Positions 1-8,771 of a stretch of DNA of 64,000 bases are shown one piece after another. The notes beneath the pieces are model-generated. The model was not told where the DNA came from. It saw nothing but the letters and a program-made list of their open reading frames with translations, and ran no database searches. Each line of letters starts with the position of its first letter. Within the stretch, counting starts at the first letter, position 1. Both the position numbers and the translations under genes were made by a program. This stretch comes from Marinitoga aeolica (lineage in GTDB: Bacteria; Thermotogota; Thermotogae; Petrotogales; Petrotogaceae), in assembly GCF_029910535.1 (NCBI RefSeq), contig NZ_CP069362.1, forward strand, positions 1,426,001 to 1,490,000, given 5' to 3'.

Positions 1-642
1 TTAAAACACGTATCCGAAAGAATTAAAGTTGTGAACTATAATGAATTAAAAAATATTGAAGATAATATATTTCAATTATATAATGTTAATAATTTAAATA
101 ATAGTATGTCTTTAAGTAATTCAGATGAAGCTCTTAAAGCATTTACTAATTTTATAGCTGAAATGAGAAAACAAAAAGATGTTGAAAATGATGATGTGGA
201 TATAGAAATATTTATGGAAGAAGATGAAGAAAATGATGAAAATGAAACATTATGGGAAATAATAGACGAAATAGAAGAAGAAATAAAAAATATGTTAGAG
301 GGTGAAGAAACAGAAGAAGATTTTATTTTAACAAAAGAAGAAAAATTGGAAAGTATATATAATGAAATACAAAAGAGTTATGAAGTATTTAATAAAAAAG
401 TTTTAGATGAGGATGAAAAGAGTAAGGAAGAAAAATTAATAAAAAGCTTAATTCTAATATATGGAATAGAAACAATTTATGAATTAAAAGAGAGGCTAAA
501 AAAAGATTTTAAAAACATTAATTTAGAAAAAATAATAGAAGAATATTTAAAAAATTCAGATGAAGGAATTATTATGGAATATAAAAAATGGTATAAAAAA
601 ATAATGAAAAAATTAGGAAAGAATTTAAATCAAATAACATAA
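1..642 (+). CDS. 3' part of an acidic protein of unknown function (5' end outside window)
   Basis: The reading frame is open from the first base. An in-frame GTG at 31 has no Shine-Dalgarno sequence before it, so the real start probably lies upstream and this is a C-terminal fragment of at least 213 residues. The visible part has a very acidic stretch (about residues 60-110 from the left edge, rich in Glu and Asp), then a Lys/Glu-rich helical segment and a basic tail ending in KKLGKNLNQIT. I see no catalytic motif, signal peptide or membrane segment and do not recognise the family. A hairpin terminator overlaps the stop codon, so this gene ends its transcription unit. Function unknown. Confidence 0.6.
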   Translation, partial: LKHVSERIKVVNYNELKNIEDNIFQLYNVNNLNNSMSLSNSDEALKAFTNFIAEMRKQKDVENDDVDIEIFMEEDEENDENETLWEIIDEIEEEIKNMLEGEETEEDFILTKEEKLESIYNEIQKSYEVFNKKVLDEDEKSKEEKLIKSLILIYGIETIYELKERLKKDFKNINLEKIIEEYLKNSDEGIIMEYKKWYKKIMKKLGKNLNQIT

Positions 643-672
643 ACCCGGATTTTATTCTGGGTTTATTTTATT
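641..672 (+). terminator. Rho-independent terminator after the first gene
   Basis: The arms AAACCC (641-646) and GGGTTT (659-664) pair, the stem extends by further inner pairs, and a T-rich tail (ATTTTATTTT) follows. It starts inside the TAA stop of the upstream gene. Confidence 0.7.
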
Positions 673-702
673 TTGATAAATTTTTCACAGGGGGTATGAA
701 AA

Positions 703-2373
703 TTGGCAACCAAGAGTTTCTTCACAAAAGATGAGATAACCTATACAAATCCTATTTTTTCAAGAATCAGAACAACTATTGAAACTGCTTTCTACCGAAA
801 TAATGTAATAAAGGTAGATTCGCCTAAGGAGGCTTATAAACTTGCTAAAAATTCACCGGGAACAATAGTTACGGATATAAATGTTTATAAGCCTGAACTA
901 TTAGCCTTAGACGAAGGGACAAAGATATTGATATTTAATGATGGAGCAGTTACTGGAAGATATGCAGCTGGAAGGAGAATCGTTGGAGAACCTGGTGTTG
1001 ATGAGAATAAGTATGCTGAAATCATTAGAGAAGCAGTATATAATACCAGATACAAAAAAATGTATCATGCTATATCATTTACAGGGCTGCATGAAGATTT
1101 TATAGTAAAAAATCATTTGTTGATTCCAGAAGGACATGAAAATATTTTATATAATTGGTTATTAAACTTCCAACCATTTACTGTTGATTTTGTAAGAATA
1201 TATGAAAAATCAAGAATATTAAATGAAGGAGATATTTATATATTTTCGGATCCTGATTGGAAACATCCAGATTTCCCATTAGGATTATCATTTTTTGATC
1301 CGCAACACAATTGTGCTGCAATACTCGGGATGAGGTATTTTGGAGAATTTAAAAAGGGTACATTAACATTAGGATGGGGAACTGCAAATAGGAATGGATA
1401 TGCTTCCTGTCATGGCGGGTTAAAAAAATATACTTTAAAAGATAATGAAAGTTATGTAGCTGCATTTTTTGGTTTATCAGGTTCAGGCAAATCCACATTA
1501 ACTCATGCAAAACATAATGGTAAATATGATATAACAGTATTGCATGACGATGCATTTATTATCTCTATGGCAGATGGGTCTACAATATCATTAGAGCCAT
1601 CATATTTTGATAAAACAGCAGATTATCCAGTAAATTCAGAAGATAATAAATACTTATTGACAATACAGAATTGTGGAGCTACGCTTGATGAAGAAGGTAG
1701 GGTTATTTCGGTAACGGAAGATATTAGAAATGGCAACGGGAGAGCTTTAAAGTCAAAATTATGGTCACCAAATAGGGTTTATAAAATTGAAGAGCCAATA
1801 AATGCTATATTCTGGTTGATGAAGGATCCTGTATTACCGCCAATATTAAAAATAAATGATCCAATTTTAGCATCTACACTTGGTGCAACATTAGCTACAA
1901 AAAGGACATCGGCGGAAAAATTAGCAGAAGGTGTGGATCCAAATGCATTGGTATTTGAACCATATGCAAATCCATTTAGGACATATCCGTTATCAGATGA
2001 TTATTATAGCTTTAAGAAATTATTCGAAAAAGGTGTTGAATGTTATATATTAAATACAGGTCATTTTATAGATAAAAAAATAACTAAAGAGATTACATTA
2101 TCTGTAATTGAATCAGTTGTAGAAGGCAAAGCGGAATTTAAAGAATGGGCAAACAATATTGAAATAATGGAGATAGAAGGATATCTTCCGGATATGGAAA
2201 ATAAAGAATATATAAATAATTTTGTTAATTCAATGAAAAGAAGATTGGAATTTATAAAGTCACGTGAAATAGAAAGAGGCGGAATAGATAAATTGCCTTT
2301 TGAATGTAGCGAATCTATAGAAAATATTATAAATGTATGTAAAAAAAATAAAAAAGATTTACTGGAGGGATAA
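703..2373 (+). CDS. pckA: Phosphoenolpyruvate carboxykinase (ATP), divergent
   Basis: This enzyme interconverts oxaloacetate + ATP and PEP + CO2 + ADP, linking the C4 acid pool to glycolysis in the cytoplasm. The 556-residue length fits the ATP-type family. The kinase-1a P-loop GLSGSGKST lies at residues 257-265 and the metal-binding LHDDAF at 280-285. The C-terminal half shows family landmarks: a DPVLPP block, a TLGATLATKRT segment and a CYILNTG strand. The start is TTG at 703, with AGGGGG about 8 nt upstream; a nearby ATG at 696 is out of frame. The region before the P-loop (RNGYASCHGG) differs from the usual PMHCSAN-type motif, so this is a divergent branch. The next gene begins directly after its stop codon. 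Confidence 0.85.
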   Translation: MATKSFFTKDEITYTNPIFSRIRTTIETAFYRNNVIKVDSPKEAYKLAKNSPGTIVTDINVYKPELLALDEGTKILIFNDGAVTGRYAAGRRIVGEPGVDENKYAEIIREAVYNTRYKKMYHAISFTGLHEDFIVKNHLLIPEGHENILYNWLLNFQPFTVDFVRIYEKSRILNEGDIYIFSDPDWKHPDFPLGLSFFDPQHNCAAILGMRYFGEFKKGTLTLGWGTANRNGYASCHGGLKKYTLKDNESYVAAFFGLSGSGKSTLTHAKHNGKYDITVLHDDAFIISMADGSTISLEPSYFDKTADYPVNSEDNKYLLTIQNCGATLDEEGRVISVTEDIRNGNGRALKSKLWSPNRVYKIEEPINAIFWLMKDPVLPPILKINDPILASTLGATLATKRTSAEKLAEGVDPNALVFEPYANPFRTYPLSDDYYSFKKLFEKGVECYILNTGHFIDKKITKEITLSVIESVVEGKAEFKEWANNIEIMEIEGYLPDMENKEYINNFVNSMKRRLEFIKSREIERGGIDKLPFECSESIENIINVCKKNKKDLLEG

Positions 2374-3525
2374 ATGGAACCATTAGCATTATACATAACC
2401 TTTACTAATTTTTTTACAAGTTTTTTTAAATCATATTTTAAGCCATTAATTCCATTTTTTATGGAATATTTTAATGTGAATGAACCGAAAATATTTGTTA
2501 TGATGGCATCGATTTTAACGCTAATCTCTTCTTTTAGTCAGATTTTTTTTGGTTATATTGCAGATAAGTCAAATAAAAAACTTAAATTTTTATATCTATC
2601 AGTAATAATAACCATGGTGCCAATATTATTTTTAGGATATGTAAAAAGCATATGGTTATTATTTGTAATATTTTTGATAGGCTATATGGGAAGTGCTGCT
2701 CAAGAACCTTTAGGTGCAGGTATTAGTGGAACAATAGGTAAAGAAAAAAGTACGACACTTGCAGTATTTATGGTTGGAGGTACATTTGGGTATGCGCTTG
2801 GCCCTGTATTTATAACCTATTTTGTGAGTCATTATAATCTAAAAAATGCAACATATATTGGATTGATAGGAATATTATTATATACAATTTTATTTTATTT
2901 TGCGTATAATTATTTCAAAACACATAAACATCTTAAACCGAAAAATAAAAAAAGTCGTTTTTTTGAGAGTTTTAAAGGATTTAAATATATTGCACCAATT
3001 TGGTTTTTAACAATACATAGGGCTTTTATCAGTATTATGTTTAGGTCATATGTCCCAATAAAATCAAGAATGTTAGGCTATGATTTAACAGTGGGTGGAT
3101 TATTGGTAACATTAGGATTTTTAGCGGGTACATTTTCAAATCTTCTTGGAGCAAAATTAGAAGAAAAAACTAGTGTAAGATTTGTCAACATGTTGTATTT
3201 TTCAGCCTTTTCAATTTTGGTATTTTTATTCGCGACTTCTACAAATATATGGATATTGTCAATTTCATATATTTTAGCAGATGCTTTTATGTTTTTAACT
3301 ATGTCAGTAAACGTTCATTATGCACAACAATTATTGCCTGATAATAAAAGTTTTGCTTCTGGTGCTTTAATGGGCTTTACAAGAGCTATGGGAAATGTAC
3401 TGATCACAATATATTCATTCTTTTTTGGAAATAACATTCCTTTTATTTTAAATAGTTTATGGATATTTGGTATAGTAGGAATAATATTAACCTTAATATT
3501 AATAAAACCACAAATACAAAAATAG
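2374..3525 (+). CDS. MFS transporter, fosmidomycin-resistance (Fsr)-like
   Basis: A 383-residue integral membrane protein with about 12 hydrophobic segments, split into two halves by a basic loop (KPKNKKSRF, near residue 190). The conserved loop FGYIADKSNKK near residue 65 is the MFS motif A. The segment QEPLGAGISG followed by VGGTFGYALGP resembles the Fsr/MFS efflux subgroup. The ATG follows the pckA stop with no gap, and GGAGG lies in the end of pckA (2366-2370), so the two genes are translated from one message. The substrate cannot be told from sequence; drug or metabolite efflux is the family norm. Confidence 0.75.
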   Translation: MEPLALYITFTNFFTSFFKSYFKPLIPFFMEYFNVNEPKIFVMMASILTLISSFSQIFFGYIADKSNKKLKFLYLSVIITMVPILFLGYVKSIWLLFVIFLIGYMGSAAQEPLGAGISGTIGKEKSTTLAVFMVGGTFGYALGPVFITYFVSHYNLKNATYIGLIGILLYTILFYFAYNYFKTHKHLKPKNKKSRFFESFKGFKYIAPIWFLTIHRAFISIMFRSYVPIKSRMLGYDLTVGGLLVTLGFLAGTFSNLLGAKLEEKTSVRFVNMLYFSAFSILVFLFATSTNIWILSISYILADAFMFLTMSVNVHYAQQLLPDNKSFASGALMGFTRAMGNVLITIYSFFFGNNIPFILNSLWIFGIVGIILTLILIKPQIQK

Positions 3526-3557
3526 GGCAGGCCATTATGACCTGCCCATTCTATTTA
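3525..3557. terminator. Bidirectional terminator between convergent units
   Basis: The arms GGGCAGG (3525-3531) and CCTGCCC (3541-3547) form a strong stem. T-rich tracts follow on the plus strand (ATTCTATTT) and on the minus strand (TATTTTTGTATTT). It separates the MFS gene from the minus-strand heterocycle operon. Confidence 0.8.
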
Positions 3558-4277
3558 AACAACGGGACTGTCTGGAATAATTAACTCTTTATTTGCTTCA
3601 GCTACTTCAGCACTTGCTGGTTCAAGTTCAGTTTTTACTAATTGTTTTAAGTAATCTTTAATTGAAAGATCCCAATATTCTTTGGTTACGTAATAAACTT
3701 TTGCACCACCGAGCTCATGTTGTACATCTGGCCATGGATATGATGGTTGTGCCATACCTAATCCCCATCTCTTAAATCCATTATAACTTTCATATGTTGC
3801 CCACCATTCTTTAGCTCCTAATTTTTCAAAGGCATATTTTGCTTTTGCATAATACATAATAGCTCCAACTCTTAAACCTCTAACAAATGCCATTGAGTGA
3901 AGACTGATATGAATACCATTATTCATAACTCTTGCATTTGCAAATCCTGCTAATTTTCCATTTATTGTACCAATCATAAAATATGGATCTTTTAATCTAT
4001 TTCTGTACCATCCTAATAATTCACCATATACTCTTACACCAACTATATCATAGAAATCATGGTCAACATCTAATAATTTTTTTACAAAAGGTAATAATTT
4101 AGGGACTTCATCTTTTTCTAAAGGTCTAATATATAAATAACTTCCATCCTTTAATTTTGCCATTTCTGGTTCATAAGGTGGTAATTTTAATGATGGACCT
4201 GATAAAATAGGTTCTAATTCTCTAACATCAAATGTAATTTGTTCTTGAGATACTTTTTCTGGTATTTCTTTCCACAT
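3555..4277 (-). CDS. GNAT-fold N-acetyltransferase-like protein, last gene of the heterocycle operon
   Basis: 240 residues. After an N-terminal extension of about 50 residues comes a GNAT-like core: YIRPLEKDE strand (about 49-57), YFMIGTINGKLAGFA (about 100-113), then a RGLRVGA turn (about 134-140) at the place of the acyl-CoA pyrophosphate loop, and ESYNGFKRWG (about 163-172), typical of GNAT C-terminal helices. The turn is not a perfect R-x-x-G-x-G/A, so acetyl-CoA binding is probable rather than certain. RBS GGAGGGG precedes the ATG. It is the last gene of the Mo-hydroxylase/AllFGH operon, 60 bp after the cyclase gene. Its substrate may be an amine released by that pathway, which is inference only. 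Confidence 0.6.
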   Translation of the reverse strand: MWKEIPEKVSQEQITFDVRELEPILSGPSLKLPPYEPEMAKLKDGSYLYIRPLEKDEVPKLLPFVKKLLDVDHDFYDIVGVRVYGELLGWYRNRLKDPYFMIGTINGKLAGFANARVMNNGIHISLHSMAFVRGLRVGAIMYYAKAKYAFEKLGAKEWWATYESYNGFKRWGLGMAQPSYPWPDVQHELGGAKVYYVTKEYWDLSIKDYLKQLVKTELEPASAEVAEANKELIIPDSPVV

Positions 4278-4337
4278 AAATTTTCCCCTCCATATTTTTA
4301 GTGTATATTTTTATAGTCAATAATATCACTTTTAAAA

Positions 4338-5132
4338 TTATTCTTCAATTTCAAATGCAGCAACACGCGCTATACTTGATTCACCATCAACCAATCTCCA
4401 TGGGAATATACCAATATACATTCTTCTATTTAATACTTTATCGATATCTCCTCCAAGATTTTCTGCATGAAGAATTAAGTGTGGGAATAAATCAATATGC
4501 ATTAATTGATATGTTTTATCATCGAAATATTCATCAAGAGGTTTTCCATATTTTTCTCTAAAATGTTTATCTGCCATTGCAGCAAATTCTGGCCTATATT
4601 CTCTTAATATTGTATTCATTGGGTGATCTGCAGAACCACAATCAACACCAATCCATTTAATCTCCATTTCTTTTAACCAATCAGCAAATCTTTGATCTGG
4701 TCCAGGATGGAAATAATAATATTTATTTTCATTAGCTTCTGGTTGATCCCATGCATATTTGTGATAACCGGTGTTGATAATTAAAATATCACCTTTTTTA
4801 ATTTCAAGATTATTTTCTTTAGCAACTTTTAATAATGTTTCAGGTGTATAAATATCAAAATCGCCAACTTCTTTAGAAATATCTAAAATTACCCCTTCGT
4901 GGAATAAGTAACCATCTAATGGTAATGATGCAATATCTCTTCCACCTGTCATGAAATGTCTTTGGCCGTCTAAATGTGTACCATTATGCATACTTGTTTG
5001 AACTATTTGGCCGTTAACTTTTTGAAGCATCATCCTTTTGAAATACCACAATTTCATTGGCTCATAACCTGGCCAAGGTGGTGTTGTAATACCTATCTTT
5101 TGAGTTAAATCATACACTTTAATACCTGCCAT
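4338..5132 (-). CDS. Cyclase-family (kynurenine formamidase-like) metal-dependent amidohydrolase
   Basis: 264 residues. The family signature H-x-G-T-H-x-D-x3-H-F is intact: His49, His53, Asp55 and His59 are the expected divalent-metal ligands. Known members hydrolyse formamides or cyclic amides (kynurenine formamidase, isatin hydrolase). Sitting between AllG and a GNAT protein in an operon with a Mo hydroxylase, it is well placed to open a lactam or ureide ring made by that hydroxylase; this is inferred from context. There is no signal peptide, so it should be cytoplasmic. The RBS GGGGGG lies about 6 nt before the ATG, 12 bp after allG. Tryptophan breakdown is unlikely, as no tryptophan genes are nearby. 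Confidence 0.8.
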   Translation of the reverse strand: MAGIKVYDLTQKIGITTPPWPGYEPMKLWYFKRMMLQKVNGQIVQTSMHNGTHLDGQRHFMTGGRDIASLPLDGYLFHEGVILDISKEVGDFDIYTPETLLKVAKENNLEIKKGDILIINTGYHKYAWDQPEANENKYYYFHPGPDQRFADWLKEMEIKWIGVDCGSADHPMNTILREYRPEFAAMADKHFREKYGKPLDEYFDDKTYQLMHIDLFPHLILHAENLGGDIDKVLNRRMYIGIFPWRLVDGESSIARVAAFEIEE

Positions 5133-5144
5133 GATGTTCCCCCC

Positions 5145-6548
5145 TTAATCCAAATATTCTTTTACAAATGCTTCTAATGCATCTATAAATATGTTCATAG
5201 GTGGATAGGTTAAACCTGCTCCAACCTGACCTATACCTGGTTCTTTATGGGCAATACCTGTGTTAATTCTTGGTAATATACCTTTTTCTACAACTTTTTT
5301 AACATTTAATCCTGTAGGTGTTCCTCTAAAGTTTAAGAATGGTATTTTATATGTATTATTTTCTGCATCTGTTATTTCATACATTTTTAATGTCGTTTCA
5401 ATAGCTTCTTGTACTGTTCCACCAACAAATTTAACTATTGCAGGTGCTCCAGCCATTGCAAAACCGCCAAAACCACCAGTTTCTGTTATAGTACTGTCAC
5501 CAATATCTGGGTTTGCATCTTCCTTTGTGAATCCTGGGAAGTATAAACCTTCAACTTCTTGAGCTGGCCCAACAAACCATTGTCCTGGCAATCCAGCTAA
5601 TCTAATTCCAAAATCTGTTCCATTTCTAGCCATTACTGTAACTATTGTACTTCCTTTAATGCCTTCAGCAGCTAATGTAGCTGATTTAGCAGCTGGCATT
5701 GATAAATTCAAGAAGAAATGGTCATTAGAATTAATAAATTCAATTACTTCTTTCTTTTCTTTATTTGAGAAATTTGTATCCAAAATAGCAGGAGCTATTT
5801 CTCTTATGAATAATGATGTTGCTGCTCTATTTCTGTTATGACATTCATCACCCATTTGTACAGCTTGAGCAATTAGATTTTTCAAATTAATTTCACCTTT
5901 TAATTCAATAGCTTCTTTTAAAACAGGATATAATGTTTCTTCCATCCATTTTAATTTTTTAATTACATCAGGTCCATTTGCTCCATATCTTAAAACTTTA
6001 CCCAAACCTTCATTCATTGTACAATATGCTTTTATACCATATGTTTTGTTTTCTATAATAAATACAGGCATTGAAGGAGTAGCTACACCTGCCATTGGTC
6101 CAACACCATCATGATGATGCCATGGATCAAATTCGATTTCACCAGATTCTATTAATTCAATAGCTTCTTTCTCATCTTTAGCTTTTCCTTCGTATATTAA
6201 TCCACCAATAACTGCCCCTTTTAATGGTCCGCACATTCTATCCCAAGTAATTGGTGGTCCAGCATGTAAAACCATGTTATCTTTCATTCCTGGTACAACA
6301 TCTCTGGCGATTCCCATACCAACAAGAGTTGGTTGAGAGTTCATAATTCTTTCAACTGCTTCTTTATTAGCTTTTTCAACATCGATAGTTAATTTGTTAA
6401 AGTCATTTAATATTTTTAAAGCTTTTGACCCTCCAAGAGGAGGTTTCCAATCAACATGAACAACATTAGCACCTTGCTTTTTTAAATCTTCATAAAATGA
6501 TTTTAAACCGATATTAACTATTTTTAATTCTTCTTTGAATAAACTCAT
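5145..6548 (-). CDS. allG: DUF1116 protein, AllG (YlbE)-like subunit of an oxamate/ureide carbamoyltransferase
   Basis: A 467-residue DUF1116 protein. In E. coli, AllF, AllG and AllH (FdrA, YlbE, YlbF) together act as oxamate carbamoyltransferase, moving a carbamoyl group from oxalurate to phosphate at the end of anaerobic allantoin use. Here all three partners are adjacent in the order H-F-G. The N-terminal half contains GPPITWDRMCGPLKGA and a WHHHDGVGPM segment; the C-terminal half is Gly-rich (GGFGGFAMAG). I start at the ATG at 6548, which overlaps the allF stop as ATGA and has AAGGAG about 10 nt upstream. The TTG at 6566 would lie upstream of that RBS. The actual ureido substrate is unknown. 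Confidence 0.8.
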   Translation of the reverse strand: MSLFKEELKIVNIGLKSFYEDLKKQGANVVHVDWKPPLGGSKALKILNDFNKLTIDVEKANKEAVERIMNSQPTLVGMGIARDVVPGMKDNMVLHAGPPITWDRMCGPLKGAVIGGLIYEGKAKDEKEAIELIESGEIEFDPWHHHDGVGPMAGVATPSMPVFIIENKTYGIKAYCTMNEGLGKVLRYGANGPDVIKKLKWMEETLYPVLKEAIELKGEINLKNLIAQAVQMGDECHNRNRAATSLFIREIAPAILDTNFSNKEKKEVIEFINSNDHFFLNLSMPAAKSATLAAEGIKGSTIVTVMARNGTDFGIRLAGLPGQWFVGPAQEVEGLYFPGFTKEDANPDIGDSTITETGGFGGFAMAGAPAIVKFVGGTVQEAIETTLKMYEITDAENNTYKIPFLNFRGTPTGLNVKKVVEKGILPRINTGIAHKEPGIGQVGAGLTYPPMNIFIDALEAFVKEYLD

Positions 6549-8086
6549 CTTCCCAACTCCTTCCAAACATTAACTGCAAATTTTACTGCGCTTGCATTGC
6601 TTGGGAAGACTATAACACCAACATCTTCCAGCTTTTTCTTTTGTTCATAATATTTTTGTGGATCTTCATATGTTCCACAGATATTAGCAATAACACATCT
6701 ATACCTATCTGAAGTTTCTCTGGCAGTTTTAACTGCTTCTGCAATTTCACCTGCTGGATCCATATGAGACCCCCAACCTAAAACAACATCAACCATTATA
6801 ATAGCTGTCTCTTTATCTAAATATTCTTTTATTAATCTGGATTTTCTCATAGTAAAATCAATCATTGGATGAGGTCTTCCAACAGTGAATTCATCTTCAC
6901 CCATATCAACTACAGTATGTTCTTTACTTTCATTTATATTTTCAAGTAAATAATCTGGATTTAATGGCTTTGGTGAATAAATAGGACCTATTTCTTTACT
7001 CAATAAAACCATAGTCTCATCAGCAAGCGTTCCTCCAGAGTATAAACCTCTTATGTATTTGCCTTCTTTAATTTTTGAAGCTTCTTCTTTTACTTTTTTA
7101 TCGAAATCAAATGATTCTAAGAAATCGAAATAAGTGTATTCATTTTTGTCTATAGGTTTTTCCTGACATAATAGGGCAGCTTTTATAGCAGCATCTTCTA
7201 AAGTATATCCAACTGTTATAGTAGGATCTTCTACTACTCCATTTACAAAATGAACAACATGTTTTTTATCTGTATTTTTTAATAATTCAACAGACTTTTT
7301 AACAACATCTGGATAAGGCGGTTTTGATACTAATACAATTATTTCTGTTTCTTCATCTTCAATAAGTCTTTTAATACCTTCTAAAAACATTAATCCCCCA
7401 ACATCTTTTTTCACATCTCTACCACCAGTACCTATTAATTGTGAAATTCCACAACCGAGATTTGAAATAATTGAAGAAACTTCTTGAGCTCCAGTACCTG
7501 AAGCTGCAACAATACCAATTTTTCCTCTTTTTACTACATTTGAAAATGCCATAGGAACACCATTGATTATTGCTGTACCACAATCAGGTCCCATGACAAG
7601 TAACCCTTTTTCTAAAGCATATTTTTTTAATTCGATTTCTGTTTCTAAAGGAACATTGTCACTAAAAAGCATTACATTTAAACCGTAATCTAAAGCTTTT
7701 CTTGTTTCGAAACCAGCATATTCTCCTGCTATTGATATTACTGCCATATTTGCGCCATCTAATCTTTTTACAGCACTTTCAAGGGAAGGATAAAACTTTT
7801 CTCCCTCTTCTTCCTCAGTTTCAGCTTTTAATAATTTTTCAACTTCCTTTTCAATTTCATTCATATCAATATTTTCACCTTTGATGACTATTAATAAGTC
7901 ATTAGGTGTAGTCTTTTCCAGTTCTTCATCCATCATGTTTAATTCTTTCAAAAATTCTTTATTTGTATCCGTTCCCATTCCAACTAATGCTTCTTCCACA
8001 TCATCTCGTTTTTTGATATCCTCTGTAATAAGCATAAGCGTAACTGAATCATAATATGAATTTGGTTTAATCATTTTGTAAACCAC
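6545..8086 (-). CDS. allF: FdrA/AllF-like protein, succinyl-CoA-synthetase-fold subunit of a carbamoyltransferase
   Basis: 513 residues, the usual FdrA length. The middle carries a CoA-ligase-like Rossmann region (VAASGTGAQEV, then GTGGRDVKKDVGG) related to succinyl-CoA synthetase alpha; the C-terminal part has a VDVVLGWGSHMDP segment. In E. coli, FdrA (AllF) is needed with AllG and AllH for oxamate carbamoyltransferase activity. Start: GTG at 8086, with GGAGGG six nt upstream lying in the end of allH; two bases separate the allH stop from this start. It overlaps allG at its 3' end. Such coupling suggests a fixed-ratio complex. The usual partner carbamate kinase is not in this operon. Confidence 0.85.
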   Translation of the reverse strand: MVYKMIKPNSYYDSVTLMLITEDIKKRDDVEEALVGMGTDTNKEFLKELNMMDEELEKTTPNDLLIVIKGENIDMNEIEKEVEKLLKAETEEEEGEKFYPSLESAVKRLDGANMAVISIAGEYAGFETRKALDYGLNVMLFSDNVPLETEIELKKYALEKGLLVMGPDCGTAIINGVPMAFSNVVKRGKIGIVAASGTGAQEVSSIISNLGCGISQLIGTGGRDVKKDVGGLMFLEGIKRLIEDEETEIIVLVSKPPYPDVVKKSVELLKNTDKKHVVHFVNGVVEDPTITVGYTLEDAAIKAALLCQEKPIDKNEYTYFDFLESFDFDKKVKEEASKIKEGKYIRGLYSGGTLADETMVLLSKEIGPIYSPKPLNPDYLLENINESKEHTVVDMGEDEFTVGRPHPMIDFTMRKSRLIKEYLDKETAIIMVDVVLGWGSHMDPAGEIAEAVKTARETSDRYRCVIANICGTYEDPQKYYEQKKKLEDVGVIVFPSNASAVKFAVNVWKELGR

Positions 8087-8088
8087 GT

Positions 8089-8760
8089 TTATCCCTCCAA
8101 ATCAAAGAAAAATGAAATTCCCCACATCCAACCTAAACCAGAAGTAGCTCCCATTTTTAATAATGATTGTATATTTTTTGATTCTAAATACTGTTTTACC
8201 GGTTTAGGTGCATATCCTTTAGCAGCATAAAACATTTGAAAATAAGACAATTTATTTGTTTTTTTCTTTGCTATATTTAGAATACTTTCAGTATCTATTT
8301 TTTTGGTAATGGAATTAATCAATAATATGCCAGATAAAATATCATCAAATAATGGAGTTAATCCTGGTCCAAACCCTATTAAATCTGTGAAATTATAAGA
8401 TTTAAGTTGAGAATCTATTTTATTTAATATTCTCTTATCAACGAGTGGTTTTAATTTTACATATATATTTTTTATTGGTTCATAAAAAGTAATAGTTGAA
8501 ATTTTTGGGTCGTATAAAATAGGATTTTCAACTAAATATGTATTATCAAAAATTAAACTATTATTTGCAATCTTCAATGTTGAAAAATTTAAAAAATGGG
8601 GAGGGGCGGACATTCCTAGTGCCCCAACCCTATTATCATAAGTCGTCAAAGTAAAAATATCTTCATCGTTAAATAGGAAATATTTTGTATGATTGGTTTT
8701 AAAAAATTCTTTAGCAGTATGCTTTTTTTTCAAAAAAATCAGCTTAGAAACTTCGACCAT
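8089..8760 (-). CDS. allH: DUF2877 protein, AllH (YlbF)-like carbamoyltransferase subunit
   Basis: 223 residues. The conserved block LIGFGPGLTPLFDDILSG near residues 132-149 is the DUF2877 hallmark (G-x-G-P-G-L-T-P-x-x-D-D). In E. coli the homologue YlbF is AllH, third part of oxamate carbamoyltransferase. It is somewhat short for the family (often about 270), and the middle is Lys/Ile/Asn-rich. No membrane segment or signal is visible. It lies 11 bp after the permease gene and 2 bp before allF, clearly in the same operon. Confidence 0.75.
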   Translation of the reverse strand: MVEVSKLIFLKKKHTAKEFFKTNHTKYFLFNDEDIFTLTTYDNRVGALGMSAPPHFLNFSTLKIANNSLIFDNTYLVENPILYDPKISTITFYEPIKNIYVKLKPLVDKRILNKIDSQLKSYNFTDLIGFGPGLTPLFDDILSGILLINSITKKIDTESILNIAKKKTNKLSYFQMFYAAKGYAPKPVKQYLESKNIQSLLKMGATSGLGWMWGISFFFDLEG

Positions 8761-8771
8761 TTTTCACCTTG

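Noticed and set aside
31-33. GTG as start of the first gene
   Set aside because: No ribosome-binding site precedes it and the frame stays open to the window edge, so the gene is more likely cut off at its 5' end.
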